Of a DNA stretch of 64,000 nt, positions 26,583-40,910 are shown one piece after another; positions within the stretch are counted from its first letter, which is position 1, and the number at the start of each line of letters is the position of its first letter. The position numbers were made by a program, and so were the translations under genes. The notes under the pieces were generated by a model. That model saw nothing but the letters and a program-made list of their open reading frames with translations. It ran no database searches and was not told where the DNA came from. The DNA lies in NCBI RefSeq assembly GCF_009829925.1, contig NZ_SNVJ01000002.1:1-64000 (forward strand), given 5' to 3'. This stretch comes from Teichococcus coralli. Lineage in GTDB: Bacteria > Pseudomonadota > Alphaproteobacteria > Acetobacterales > Acetobacteraceae.

Positions 26583-26885
26583 ATGGCGTTGGACAACAGC
26601 GACATCACCCCACCCCGCCCGCCGGAGGGCACGCCCTCCGGGCAGGCTCCGGCCAAAGAGGCGGCGAAGCGCCGGGAGCAGCTCAATCCGGAGGCTCCGC
26701 CGTCGCAGCAGGCACCGGCCGCCCCTGGCGCGCTGCCGGCCGGGCCAAATCCCGAACCGCCGGAGAACCCGCCTTCAGGCGATCCGAAACCCAAGCCAGT
26801 GCCGCCCGACGCCGAGAAGGAATTCCCGCAGCGGCATTACGGCAACTCGGAACCGGAGGAGCCGCCGCCCTCGACCCGCGCCTGA
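26583..26885 (+). CDS. Proline-rich disordered small protein
   Basis: The 100-residue protein is about one quarter proline, with Glu, Asn and Lys (PEAPPSQQAPAAPGALP; GDPKPKPVPPDAEKEF), and has no hydrophobic core. GGGAGG lies 9 nt upstream of the ATG. It is probably disordered and stress-related given its place between KGG and four-helix-bundle genes. It has no own EcfG-type site and may be read through from upstream. Confidence 0.6.
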   Translation: MALDNSDITPPRPPEGTPSGQAPAKEAAKRREQLNPEAPPSQQAPAAPGALPAGPNPEPPENPPSGDPKPKPVPPDAEKEFPQRHYGNSEPEEPPPSTRA

Positions 26886-26907
26886 GGCGAGGCATTGGCA
26901 CCCCACT

Positions 26908-26932
26908 GGAACGGAACACGGGCACGGGCGTT
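26908..26932 (+). promoter_or_regulatory. Consensus EcfG-type promoter
   Basis: GGAAC (26908-26912), exactly 16 nt, then CGTT (26929-26932): a perfect match to the alphaproteobacterial EcfG consensus. It lies 60 bp upstream of the start codon chosen at 26992 for the next gene. Confidence 0.75.
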
Positions 26933-26991
26933 TTCCCGCTGTGAGGACCCGCTCGAACAAGCGGAGCGCAAGGATGTCAGGGAGAGCCTTC

Positions 26992-27627
26992 ATGGACAGC
27001 GCCAGCATGGCGGAGCAACAGGTGGCCACGGCCGCCGGCCTGGACCCGGCCGCGCTACGGGGCATCAGCGCCTTCCTGCATGACAGCCATCGCGGCTACG
27101 ACCAGGGCCGCCACCTGACGGCCGACCGCTTCCTCCGCATCGAGTTCAGCGAGCTGGCGGAGAAGCGCGAGAAGATGGCAGCCGATGTGGACGCCCTGCT
27201 GCGGCAGAAGAACGCCCCGCCGCAGAAGGAGGGCAGCGCGCTGGGAACGGCGCACCGGGCCTACCTGGACCTCAAGGGCAGCCTGTTCCGCCAGGGACGC
27301 CGGCGCGTGCTGCGGGAGGTGGTGCGCGGCGAGGCAGCGCTGGAAGACGCCTATGACGAGGCGCTGGCTGCCCCGGACCTTCCTCCCGAGGCGCGGCAGC
27401 TCCTGCAGCGGCAGCACCGGCAGGTGCGCGCCACGCGAGACCGCTACGCGGCCATGCTGGACGACGAAGATCAGGAACTGCCGCCCGAGATGCGCGGCCC
27501 GGGCCTCGTCGCGCGCTTCAACCGCCTGACGCGTCCCGTGACCAGCAACCCGATCCTGTCCGCCGTGGTGGTCACGGCCGTTTCGGTGCTGACCGCCAAA
27601 TTGCTGCGCGGCCGGTCGTACCGTTAG
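26992..27627 (+). CDS. Putative stress-induced helical bundle protein with C-terminal membrane helix (PA2169/DUF2383-like)
   Basis: From ATG 26992 (GGGAGAG 5 nt upstream) the protein has 211 residues. It is almost wholly helical: segments near 15-55, 60-85, 95-130 and 135-160 form a probable ferritin-like four-helix bundle (LHDSHRGYDQGRHLT; LREVVRGEAALEDAYDEAL), as in PA2169/DUF2383 proteins. A C-terminal hydrophobic helix (SNPILSAVVVTAVSVLTAKLL) may anchor it to the membrane. Earlier in-frame starts exist at 26974 and 26941 (GTG). A perfect EcfG-type promoter lies just upstream. Confidence 0.75.
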   Translation: MDSASMAEQQVATAAGLDPAALRGISAFLHDSHRGYDQGRHLTADRFLRIEFSELAEKREKMAADVDALLRQKNAPPQKEGSALGTAHRAYLDLKGSLFRQGRRRVLREVVRGEAALEDAYDEALAAPDLPPEARQLLQRQHRQVRATRDRYAAMLDDEDQELPPEMRGPGLVARFNRLTRPVTSNPILSAVVVTAVSVLTAKLLRGRSYR

Positions 27628-27646
27628 GAAAGCCCGCCAACAGGAG

Positions 27647-27679
27647 GGAAAGCCGGGGACGGGCGCCCCGGCTCCTCCC
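27647..27679. terminator. Hairpin between convergent stress and egtD genes
   Basis: GCCGGGG (27652-27658) pairs with CCCCGGC (27666-27672) around a 7-nt loop, and flanking GGAGG/CCTCC extends the stem with an internal bulge. It fills the 60-bp gap between convergent genes and could serve both. No T tract. Confidence 0.5.
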
Positions 27680-27687
27680 GGGCCCTG

Positions 27688-28647
27688 TCAGCTGGCGAGC
27701 AGGTGGAGCGAGAAAAGCCCATCGGGGTCGCGCCAAAGCGCCTCCCCATGCCAGCCCGCCTGCGAGGCCAGGGTGAGGAAGGCCTGCGGCGAGCGCTTGT
27801 AGCTGTTCTCCGTGTGGATCGTCTCGCCCGCCTCGAAATGGACCGGCACGCCGGCCACCGGGACCGACTGCCGCTGGCGGCTTTGCAGATGCATTTCGAT
27901 GCGGCTGTCGGTGGCGTTCCAGACTGCGCGGTGCGCGAAGTGCGCGAGGTCGAAGCCGGCACCGGCTTCGCGGTTCAGCCGGCGCAGCAGGTTGAGGTTG
28001 AAGGCGGCCGTGACGCCGGCGGCGTCATCATAGGCCGGGACCAGCACCTCCGGCGCCTTCGGCAAGTCCACGCCGACCAGGAACCGCCCCCCCTCGCCCA
28101 GCGCGCCGCGCACCTTGCCCAGGAAGCGCACCGCAGCCTCCGGGTCGAGGTTGCCGATGGTGGAGCCGGGAAAGAAGCCGAGCAGCGGCCTGGGCAGGTC
28201 CGGGAGCGCGACGCCATCCATGAAGTCCCCGACCAGCGGGTGCAGCGCGAGCCCGGGGAAACGCTCCCGCAGCGCCTCCGCGGTCGCGACAACCGCGCTT
28301 TCGGCGATATCGAAGGGCACATAGGCCGCCGGCCGGTCAAGCGCCGCCAACAAGAGGCTGGCCTTGGTGGGTGCGCCGGCGCCGTACTCGACCACCGCCG
28401 CGCCGGGGCCGACCCGTTCCCGCAACTCCGGGCCGATCTGTCGCAACAGAGCCAGCTCGGTACGCGTGACATAGTATTCCGGCAGGCGGGTGATCGCCTC
28501 GAACAAGCGGCACCCCTCCTCATCATAGAGAAGGTGCGCGGGGAGGGTCTTACGGGAGGCGCGCAGCCCCCTCAGCGCCACCTCGGCGGTGGCAGGGTCG
28601 AAATGCCGCTCCGCCGCCATGGTGACGGGCACGATCGGAGAGTTCAT
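27688..28647 (-). CDS. egtD: L-histidine N(alpha)-methyltransferase EgtD
   Basis: The 319-residue protein has the EgtD family layout: N-terminal SRKTLPAHLLYDEEGCRLFEAI, the SAM loop VVEYGAGAPTKASLLL, FFPGSTIGNLDPEAA and the histidine-site region AFNLNLLRRLNREAGAGFD. EgtD trimethylates histidine to hercynine, the first step of ergothioneine synthesis. The family usually has GSG or GTG rather than GAG in the SAM loop, a minor change. The start at 28647 lies 5 bp after the egtB stop, so the two genes form an operon. Confidence 0.93.
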   Translation of the reverse strand: MNSPIVPVTMAAERHFDPATAEVALRGLRASRKTLPAHLLYDEEGCRLFEAITRLPEYYVTRTELALLRQIGPELRERVGPGAAVVEYGAGAPTKASLLLAALDRPAAYVPFDIAESAVVATAEALRERFPGLALHPLVGDFMDGVALPDLPRPLLGFFPGSTIGNLDPEAAVRFLGKVRGALGEGGRFLVGVDLPKAPEVLVPAYDDAAGVTAAFNLNLLRRLNREAGAGFDLAHFAHRAVWNATDSRIEMHLQSRQRQSVPVAGVPVHFEAGETIHTENSYKRSPQAFLTLASQAGWHGEALWRDPDGLFSLHLLAS

Positions 28648-28652
28648 GCGGC

Positions 28653-29861
28653 TCAGCCCTCGTCGGCAAGGCGCAGGCCGGTGAATTGCCAGCGCCGGTC
28701 GGGATGGAAGAAGTTGCGATAGGTCAGGCGCGCATGATCGGGCGGCGTGGCGAGGGAGCCGCCGCGCAACACCATCGTGTTGATCATGAACTTGCCGTTG
28801 TACTCCCCGACCGCGCCCTCCGGCGGACGGAAGCCGGGATAGGGACGGTAGGCGCTGCCGGTCCATTCCCAGACGAATCGTCCGGCGTCGGCAAGCTGCC
28901 CGCGGCGGGCGGCGGCTTCCCATTCCTGCTCCGTCGGCAGGCGCTTGCCGGCCCAGCGGGCGAAGGCGTCGGCCTCGTACCAGCTCACATGCCGCACCGG
29001 TGCGGTGGGATCGAGGGGCCGCATTCCGGCAGGCGTCATCTGCTGCCAGGCGCCGTCATGCTGCTCGCCGGCCCGCTCCCAGTACATCGGGGCGTCCCAG
29101 CCGTTCTGCTGCACCGCCGCCCAGCCCTCCGACATCCACAGCAGCGGCTGGCGGTAGCCGCCGTCCGCCATGAAGGCGCACCACTCGGCGTTGGTGACAA
29201 GCTGGCTGCAGATGCGGAAGGGCGCCAACAGCGCGTCATGACACGGCCGCTCATTGTCGAAGGCGAAGCCGGAATGCAGCGCGCCGATGCGCACGATCCC
29301 GCCCTCGATGGAGCGCATCGCCGCCTCTTCCCGGGAGGGTGCCGGCGGCTCGCTCCAGCCCGGCGCCAGGGCGGGGCGCAGCGGATTGAACGAGAAGGCG
29401 TGCATCAGGTCGGTGACCAGCAGCTCCTGGTGCTGCTGCTCATGCTGGAGGCCAAGCTCCACCAGATCCACGACCCCACCCGCCAGCGGCTGCGCCAGCA
29501 GGCGCTCCATCGCCGTGTCCACATGCGCACGATAGGCGCCGACCTCCTCCGCCGAGGGACGGGTGAGCAAGCCCCGATAGGGCCGCGCATGACGCGGGCC
29601 CGCCTGCTCATAATAGGAGTTGAACAGGTAGGCGAAGGCGGGATCGAAGCGGCGATAGCCGGAGAGGTGCGGCACCAGCAGGAACTGTTCGAAGAACCAG
29701 GTCGTGTGCGCACGGTGCCACTTCGCGGGGCTGGCATCCGGCATCGACTGCACGCACTGGTCTTCGGGAGAGAGACTGGCGGCGAGGTCCTCTGTCCGGT
29801 CCCGGACCTGCCGCCATCGCCGGGCGAGGGAAATGGGCGGGGCTTCCTCCAGCGTCAGCAT
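28653..29861 (-). CDS. egtB: Ergothioneine synthesis iron(II) enzyme EgtB
   Basis: From ATG 29861 the protein has 402 residues: an N-terminal DinB-like bundle with the iron motif HEQQHQE (H-x3-H-x-E, near residue 140) plus the early histidine in KWHRAHTTWFFEQF, and a C-terminal formylglycine-enzyme-like domain (RLPTEQEWEAAARRG; VWEWTGSAYRPYPGF; VLRGGS). EgtB forms the C-S bond between hercynine and gamma-glutamylcysteine or cysteine. No ribosome site is obvious; a TTG at 29891 is an alternative start. With egtD it gives the core of ergothioneine synthesis; no egtC, egtE or egtA is nearby. Confidence 0.93.
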   Translation of the reverse strand: MLTLEEAPPISLARRWRQVRDRTEDLAASLSPEDQCVQSMPDASPAKWHRAHTTWFFEQFLLVPHLSGYRRFDPAFAYLFNSYYEQAGPRHARPYRGLLTRPSAEEVGAYRAHVDTAMERLLAQPLAGGVVDLVELGLQHEQQHQELLVTDLMHAFSFNPLRPALAPGWSEPPAPSREEAAMRSIEGGIVRIGALHSGFAFDNERPCHDALLAPFRICSQLVTNAEWCAFMADGGYRQPLLWMSEGWAAVQQNGWDAPMYWERAGEQHDGAWQQMTPAGMRPLDPTAPVRHVSWYEADAFARWAGKRLPTEQEWEAAARRGQLADAGRFVWEWTGSAYRPYPGFRPPEGAVGEYNGKFMINTMVLRGGSLATPPDHARLTYRNFFHPDRRWQFTGLRLADEG

Positions 29862-30074
29862 GACTGCGGCGCCGGGCTTGAGCCGGGGCAAAATCGCATT
29901 GGACGCTCCTTCCGGATCGTTTGCCTCCCAGGCCGAACGCAGCAGGCGGAACCGGGTTGCGCGCCCTGGCGCAGCTTACGGTTCTCGCGCAACTTTGGCT
30001 GTTGCCGCGACGTTGGCCGGTCCAGAACCTGCTCCACCTTGTCCGCAAGCTCGGCGAAGAAGGACGCAATTCCG

Positions 30075-33000
30075 TTGCCTGGTGCCGTATTTCCCTCCGC
30101 CATCTATTATCTCAATCCTCTGGCGGCAGGGCCGCTTGACACCTGGCCCGCCGAGTTCGAGCGCATCGCCGCGCTTGGCTTCGGCGCCGTCGCGGTGGCC
30201 CCGCCCTTCGCCCCGGGCGAGGATGGTGATCCCTTTCTCACCCGCGATCACGCCTTGCTCCATCCCGCCTTGGGCGGTGGCGAGGCGCTGCCCGCGCTGC
30301 GCCGCCTCGCAGAGGCCGCAAGCGCGCAAGGTCTGACGCTTCTGCTGGACCTGGTGACCGACCGACTGGCACGCGATGCGCCGGTGCTTCACGGTGCGCG
30401 CGGCTGGATTGCCTGGCGCGCTCCCGAGGATGCGCCACCCGACCCCCGCGTCCCGGCGGAGCTGGCGCATGCGGCACGGTTGCTGCGACCCGCGCCGGAA
30501 GACCTCGCCACCTTCTGGCGGGAGCGGCTGACGGAGTGGGCGCAAGCCGGCATCGGCGGCTTCCGGTGCCTGGAACCATGCGAAGGCGGCCGCCGCTTCT
30601 GGGAGCCGCTGATCACCGCGGTGCGCCAGGCGGTGCCGGACACCCGTTTCATCGCCTGGACGCCGGGAACGCCGCAGCGCGCGGTGGAAGGCTTGGCGGG
30701 CAGCGGCTTCGACCTGGTGGCCTCCTCCCTGCCCTGGTGGGACTTCCGCGCCGGCTGGTGGCCGGCCGAGGCCGAGCACCTGGCAGCCGTCGCGCCGGTG
30801 CTGATGACGCCCGAGGCACCCTTCGCCCAGCGGCGCTTCGCCGCGCAGACCGATCGCGCGGCCGGCGATCTGGAGGCCGAAAGGGCGTTGCGCTTCGCGG
30901 CGCTTTCCGGCGCGGCCTGGATGCTACCGATGGGCTACGAGTATGGCGCGCTGCACCGCATGGGCCGCGGGCGCGACGAAGCGGAACTGTTCGCGGCCTT
31001 GCGCCGCGCGCCGCGCCTCGACCTCACCGGCGCCGTCCGCGAGGTCAACGCGCTCCGTGCCGGCTTGCCGGCGGGCGCAGGCACCCTGCCGCCGCAGGTT
31101 CTCTCCGCCCCCGGCGCGCCGGTTGCGCTGCTGCGGCGGGAGGCGGCTGCATCGGGCAGGGAGTCGCGCATTCTGATCGTGGCCAACCCCTCGCTCCAGC
31201 GGCCGGCCCGCCTTTCGGCGGCGCAACTGCTCGGGCCGCTCGCCCGCCCGGGCAGCGTGCCGCCGGAGAGCCTCGATGCCGATGGCCGGCTGGTTCTTGC
31301 CCCCGCAGAGGTACGATGCATGCCGATCCATGACGTCGCGCCGGTGCGCCTGCCCTTGCGCGGGGGCCAGCGAGCCGCCCTCGCGGCAACCGAGGCGCCC
31401 CGCATCGCCATCGAGGAAATCCGCCCCAGCGTGGATGGTGGCCGCTTCCCGGTGAAGCGGACCGTCGGCCATGCGGTGCGCGTCACCGCCGACGTGTTCA
31501 CCGAAGGGCATGGCAAGATCGCCGTGCGCATGCTGTGGCGCCCGGCCGACCAGCAGGCCTGGAACGAAGTGCCCATGGCCTTCGTGGTGAACGACATCTA
31601 CGCCGCCAGCTTCGTGCCGGAGCGGGTTGGCCGCTACCTGTACTGCATCGAAGCCTGGGTGGACCACTTCGAGGCTTTCCGCGACGAGATCAGGAAGAAG
31701 CATTCCGCCGGCGTGAACATCACGTTGGAACGTCAGGAAGGCATGAAGATGCTGGAAGAGGGCCAGGCCGCCCTGTCCGGCGAGGCGGCGGAGCGGCTGG
31801 CCGGCATCATCGAGCGCCTGCGCGCCGCCGACGATGCCGCGGCGGTGGCGCTGTTCACTGCGGCCGAGGCGCGTGCGCTGATGACCGAGGCGGACAGCCG
31901 GCCGTTCAAGGTGCGCACCGAGCCCTTCAAGCTGGACTCCGAGCGTCGTGCCGCAGGCTTCGCCTCCTGGTACGAGATCTTCCCACGCTCCCAGAGCGGC
32001 GATCCCAACCGCCACGGCACCTTCGACGACGTCATCCGCATCCTGCCGCGCGTGCGCGACATGGGCTTCGACGTGCTCTACTTCCCGCCGATCCACCCGA
32101 TCGGCGAAAAGAACCGGAAGGGCCGCAACAACACGCTGACGCCCGGTCCGGACGATGTCGGCAGCCCCTACGCGATCGGCTCCCCGGACGGCGGGCATGA
32201 TGCGCTGCATCCTGAACTCGGCAGCTTTGAGGACTTCCGCCGCCTGGTGCGTGCGGCGGCGGAGCATGGGCTGGAGCTGGCGCTCGATTTCGCCATCCAG
32301 TGCTCGCCGGACCACCCCTGGCTGAAGCAGCACCCGGACTGGTTCGACTACCGGCCGGACGGCTCGATCAAATACGCCGAGAATCCGCCGAAGAAGTACG
32401 AGGATATCGTCAACGTCGATTTCTACACCGAGGGCGCCAAGCCGGCGCTGTGGATCGCGCTGCGCGACGTCGTGCTGCTGTGGGTGAAGGAAGGCGTGAA
32501 GCTGTTCCGCGTGGACAACCCGCACACCAAGCCCCTTCCCTTCTGGGAATGGATGATCGGTGAGGTACGGGCGCGTGACCCGGAAGTGGTGTTTCTCTCC
32601 GAGGCCTTCACGCGGCCCAAGGTGATGTACCGCCTGGCGAAGATCGGTTTTTCGCAGAGCTACACCTACTTCACCTGGCGCAACACCGCCTGGGAGATGC
32701 GGGAGTATCTGGAGGAGCTGAACAAGCCACCGGTGGCCGATTTCTTCCGCCCGCATTTTTTCGTCAACACGCCGGACATCAACCCGGTCTTCCTGCAGAA
32801 CAGCGGCCGGGGCGGGCACCTGATCCGCGCCGCACTGGCGGCGACCCTGTCCGGCCTCTGGGGCGTTTACAACGGCTTCGAGCTGTGCGAGGCCCGGCCG
32901 CTGGCGCCGGGCAAGGAAGAATACGTCGACAGCGAGAAATACGAGATCAAGGCGTGGGACTATGACCGGCCCGGCAACATCGGTGCCGAGATCACCACGC

Positions 33001-33338
33001 TCAACCGCATCCGCCGGCAGAACCCGGCGCTGCAGACGCATCTCGGCACCACCTTCCTGCCCTCCAACCATGAGGGAATCCTGACCTACGTGAAGTCCAC
33101 GCCGGACGGGGAGAACGTGGTTCTGGTCGCGGTGTCGATGGATCCTCACCAGCCGCTGGAGACGCATTTCGAACTGCCGCAGCACGCCATGGGCCTGCCG
33201 CATGGCGCCACGCTGGTGGCCGAGAACCTCATGCAGGGCGGCGAGGAGCGCTGGCACGGCACACATCGCCATGTCCGCCTCGATCCGCATAGCCTGCCCT
33301 TCGCCATCTGGCGCGTCCGCGCCGCCGACAAGGCCTGA
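30075..33338 (+). CDS. glgE: Maltose-1-phosphate maltosyltransferase GlgE with N-terminal pseudo-amylase domain
   Basis: The likely start is TTG 30075 (AAGGA 10 nt upstream), giving 1,087 residues. Residues 1 to about 440 resemble a GH13 barrel but lack the nucleophile Asp and acid Glu (GIGGFRCLEPC, RFIAWTPG). From about 443 the canonical GlgE begins (IEEIRPSVDGGRFPVKRTVG), with the nucleophile in KLFRVDNPHTKPLPF, the acid in VVFLSEAFTRPK and NTPDINP. GlgE extends alpha-1,4-glucan with maltosyl units from maltose-1-phosphate. The long form is usual in Rhizobiales and relatives. It opens the seven-gene glucan operon; treS follows at 3 bp. The 213-bp gap 29862-30074 shared with egtB should hold divergent promoters. 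Confidence 0.92.
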   Translation: MPGAVFPSAIYYLNPLAAGPLDTWPAEFERIAALGFGAVAVAPPFAPGEDGDPFLTRDHALLHPALGGGEALPALRRLAEAASAQGLTLLLDLVTDRLARDAPVLHGARGWIAWRAPEDAPPDPRVPAELAHAARLLRPAPEDLATFWRERLTEWAQAGIGGFRCLEPCEGGRRFWEPLITAVRQAVPDTRFIAWTPGTPQRAVEGLAGSGFDLVASSLPWWDFRAGWWPAEAEHLAAVAPVLMTPEAPFAQRRFAAQTDRAAGDLEAERALRFAALSGAAWMLPMGYEYGALHRMGRGRDEAELFAALRRAPRLDLTGAVREVNALRAGLPAGAGTLPPQVLSAPGAPVALLRREAAASGRESRILIVANPSLQRPARLSAAQLLGPLARPGSVPPESLDADGRLVLAPAEVRCMPIHDVAPVRLPLRGGQRAALAATEAPRIAIEEIRPSVDGGRFPVKRTVGHAVRVTADVFTEGHGKIAVRMLWRPADQQAWNEVPMAFVVNDIYAASFVPERVGRYLYCIEAWVDHFEAFRDEIRKKHSAGVNITLERQEGMKMLEEGQAALSGEAAERLAGIIERLRAADDAAAVALFTAAEARALMTEADSRPFKVRTEPFKLDSERRAAGFASWYEIFPRSQSGDPNRHGTFDDVIRILPRVRDMGFDVLYFPPIHPIGEKNRKGRNNTLTPGPDDVGSPYAIGSPDGGHDALHPELGSFEDFRRLVRAAAEHGLELALDFAIQCSPDHPWLKQHPDWFDYRPDGSIKYAENPPKKYEDIVNVDFYTEGAKPALWIALRDVVLLWVKEGVKLFRVDNPHTKPLPFWEWMIGEVRARDPEVVFLSEAFTRPKVMYRLAKIGFSQSYTYFTWRNTAWEMREYLEELNKPPVADFFRPHFFVNTPDINPVFLQNSGRGGHLIRAALAATLSGLWGVYNGFELCEARPLAPGKEEYVDSEKYEIKAWDYDRPGNIGAEITTLNRIRRQNPALQTHLGTTFLPSNHEGILTYVKSTPDGENVVLVAVSMDPHQPLETHFELPQHAMGLPHGATLVAENLMQGGEERWHGTHRHVRLDPHSLPFAIWRVRAADKA

Positions 33339-33341
33339 TCC

Positions 33342-36627
<3,286 letters not shown>

Positions 36628-36635
<8 letters not shown>

Positions 36636-38793
36636 GACCACGCTGCATCCCGACGCGATCCGTGACCTGGTGGAAGGCCGCCATGGCGATCCTTTCGCCG
36701 CGCTCGGTCCACACGCGACGCCGGCGGGCCAGGTGGTGCGCACGCTCCTGCCGGGTGCCCGCTCGGTCGAAGTGGTGACACGCGGCGGGGCGCGCCCGCT
36801 GGAGAAGATCCATCCTGCCGGCCTGTTCGAAGGTCCCCTGGCCGAGCAGCCTTACCTGCTGCGCATCGACTGGAACGGCGTCGTCCAGGAAACCGAGGAC
36901 CCTTATGCCTTTCCGCCCCTGCTGGGCGAGATGGACATCTACCTGCTGGCGGAGGGCACCCACCAGGACATCGGCCGCTGCCTCGGCGCACATCCGGTGA
37001 CGCTGGAAGGCGTCCGCGGCGTGCGCTTCGCGCTCTGGGCGCCGAATGCCCGCCGCGCCTCCGTGGTCGGCGACTTCAACGGCTGGGATGGCCGCCGCCA
37101 CCCGATGCGGCGGCGCATCGAGGCGGGCATCTGGGAGATCTTCATCCCGCGGGTGATGCCTGGCGCCATCTACAAGTTCGAACTGCTCGACCCGAACGGC
37201 AGCATGTTGCCCCTGAAGGCCGATCCGGTGGCCTGGCAGGCCGAACCTGCGCCCGCCACCGGCTCGGTGGTCGCCGACACGGCCAATATCCGCCCGCCGA
37301 AGCCGCTCGTCCCGCAGGGCGACCCGGCGAGGCAGCCGATGGCCGTCTACGAGGTGCATGCCGGTTCCTGGATGCATGGCGATGGCAATGCCCCGCTTTC
37401 CTGGGAAGAACTGGGCGACAAGCTGATCCCCTACGTGAAGGGGATGGGCTTCACCCATGTCGAGTTCCTGCCCATCATGGTGCACCCCTTCGGCGGGTCG
37501 TGGGGCTACCAGCCGCTTGGCCAGTTCGCACCGCAGGCGGATTTCGGCCCGCCGGAGCATTTCAGCCGGCTGGTGGAGCGCTTCCACGAGGCGGGGATCG
37601 GCGTCATTCTCGACTGGGTGCCGGCGCATTTCCCGACCGACGCGCATGGCCTTGCCCGTTTCGACGGCACCGCGCTCTACGAGCATGCCGACCCCCGCGA
37701 GGGCTTCCACCACGACTGGAACACCTACATCTACAACCTTGGTCGGCGGGAGGTGCGGAACTTCCTGCTCGGCAGCGCCATCCATTGGCTGGAGCACTAC
37801 GGCGTGGACGCGCTGCGGGTCGATGCCGTGGCCTCCATGCTCTACCGCGACTACAGCCGCCCGCACGACCAGTGGGTCCCCAACATCCATGGCGGCCGCG
37901 AGAACCTGGAATCGATCAGCTTCCTGCAGGAGCTCTCGCGGATCATCGAGCAGCGCTGCCCGGGCAAGCTGCTGATCGCCGAGGAGTCCACCGCCTTCCC
38001 CGGCGTCACGCGCAAGGCCGACGAGGGCGGGCTGGGATTCGACTTCAAGTGGAACATGGGATGGATGCACGACACCCTTCACTACATGGAGGATGACCCG
38101 GTCTTCCGGCAGTACCACCATGGCAGCATGACCTTCGGCCTCGTCTATGCCTTTTCCGAGCGCTTTATGCTGCCGCTGAGCCACGACGAGGTGGTGCACG
38201 GCAAGGGCTCGCTGATCGGCAAGATGCCCGGCGACGACTGGCAGAAGTTCGCCAACCTGCGTGCCTATCTCTCCTTCATGTGGACGCATCCCGGCAAGAA
38301 GCTGCTGTTCATGGGCGGCGAGATCGCCCAGCGGCGGGAATGGAGCCATGATCGCTCGCTCGACTGGCACCTGCTGGACGAGCCGCGCCATGCCGGCTTG
38401 CAGCGCCTGGTGCGGGACCTGAACCGCCTCTACGCCGAGATGCCCGCCCTGCATGTGCTGGACACCGACGCGGCCGGCTTCCGCTGGGTGGTGCTGGACG
38501 ACGCGCAGAACAGTGTCTTCGCCTTTCTGCGCCAGGCGCCGGAGGGAGGAGTGCCGGCGCTGGTGGTGGTCAACATGACGCCGGTGACACGCTCCGGCTA
38601 CCGGCTGGGCGTGCCCTCCGCCGGCGGCTGGCGCGAGGTGTTCAACTCGGACGCGGCGATCTATGGCGGCGCCAACCACGGCAATGGCGGCATGGTGCAT
38701 GCCGCGGCCGAGCCCTCGCATGGGCTGGACGCCTCCCTGGCGCTGGAGCTGCCGGCGCTCTCCACCCTGGTGCTGGTGCCCGCAGGGAGCTGA
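36628..38793 (+). CDS. glgB: 1,4-alpha-glucan branching enzyme GlgB
   Basis: From ATG 36628, inside the treS 3' end, the protein has 721 residues, the usual length. It has N-terminal carbohydrate-binding modules ([20 protein letters not shown]) and a GH13 barrel with the nucleophile in [20 protein letters not shown], the acid in [15 protein letters not shown] and [12 protein letters not shown]. It introduces alpha-1,6 branches into the glucan made by GlgE. The 8-bp overlap with treS and 2-bp gap to glgX indicate one transcript. Confidence 0.97.
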
Positions 38794-38795
38794 TC

Positions 38796-40906
<2,111 letters not shown>

Positions 40907-40910
<4 letters not shown>

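Noticed and set aside
28686..30074. Upstream extension of glgE making a 1,550-residue protein
   Set aside because: The first 460 codons run antisense to egtB and look like shadow sequence. Similarity to a GH13 barrel begins only at about 30075.
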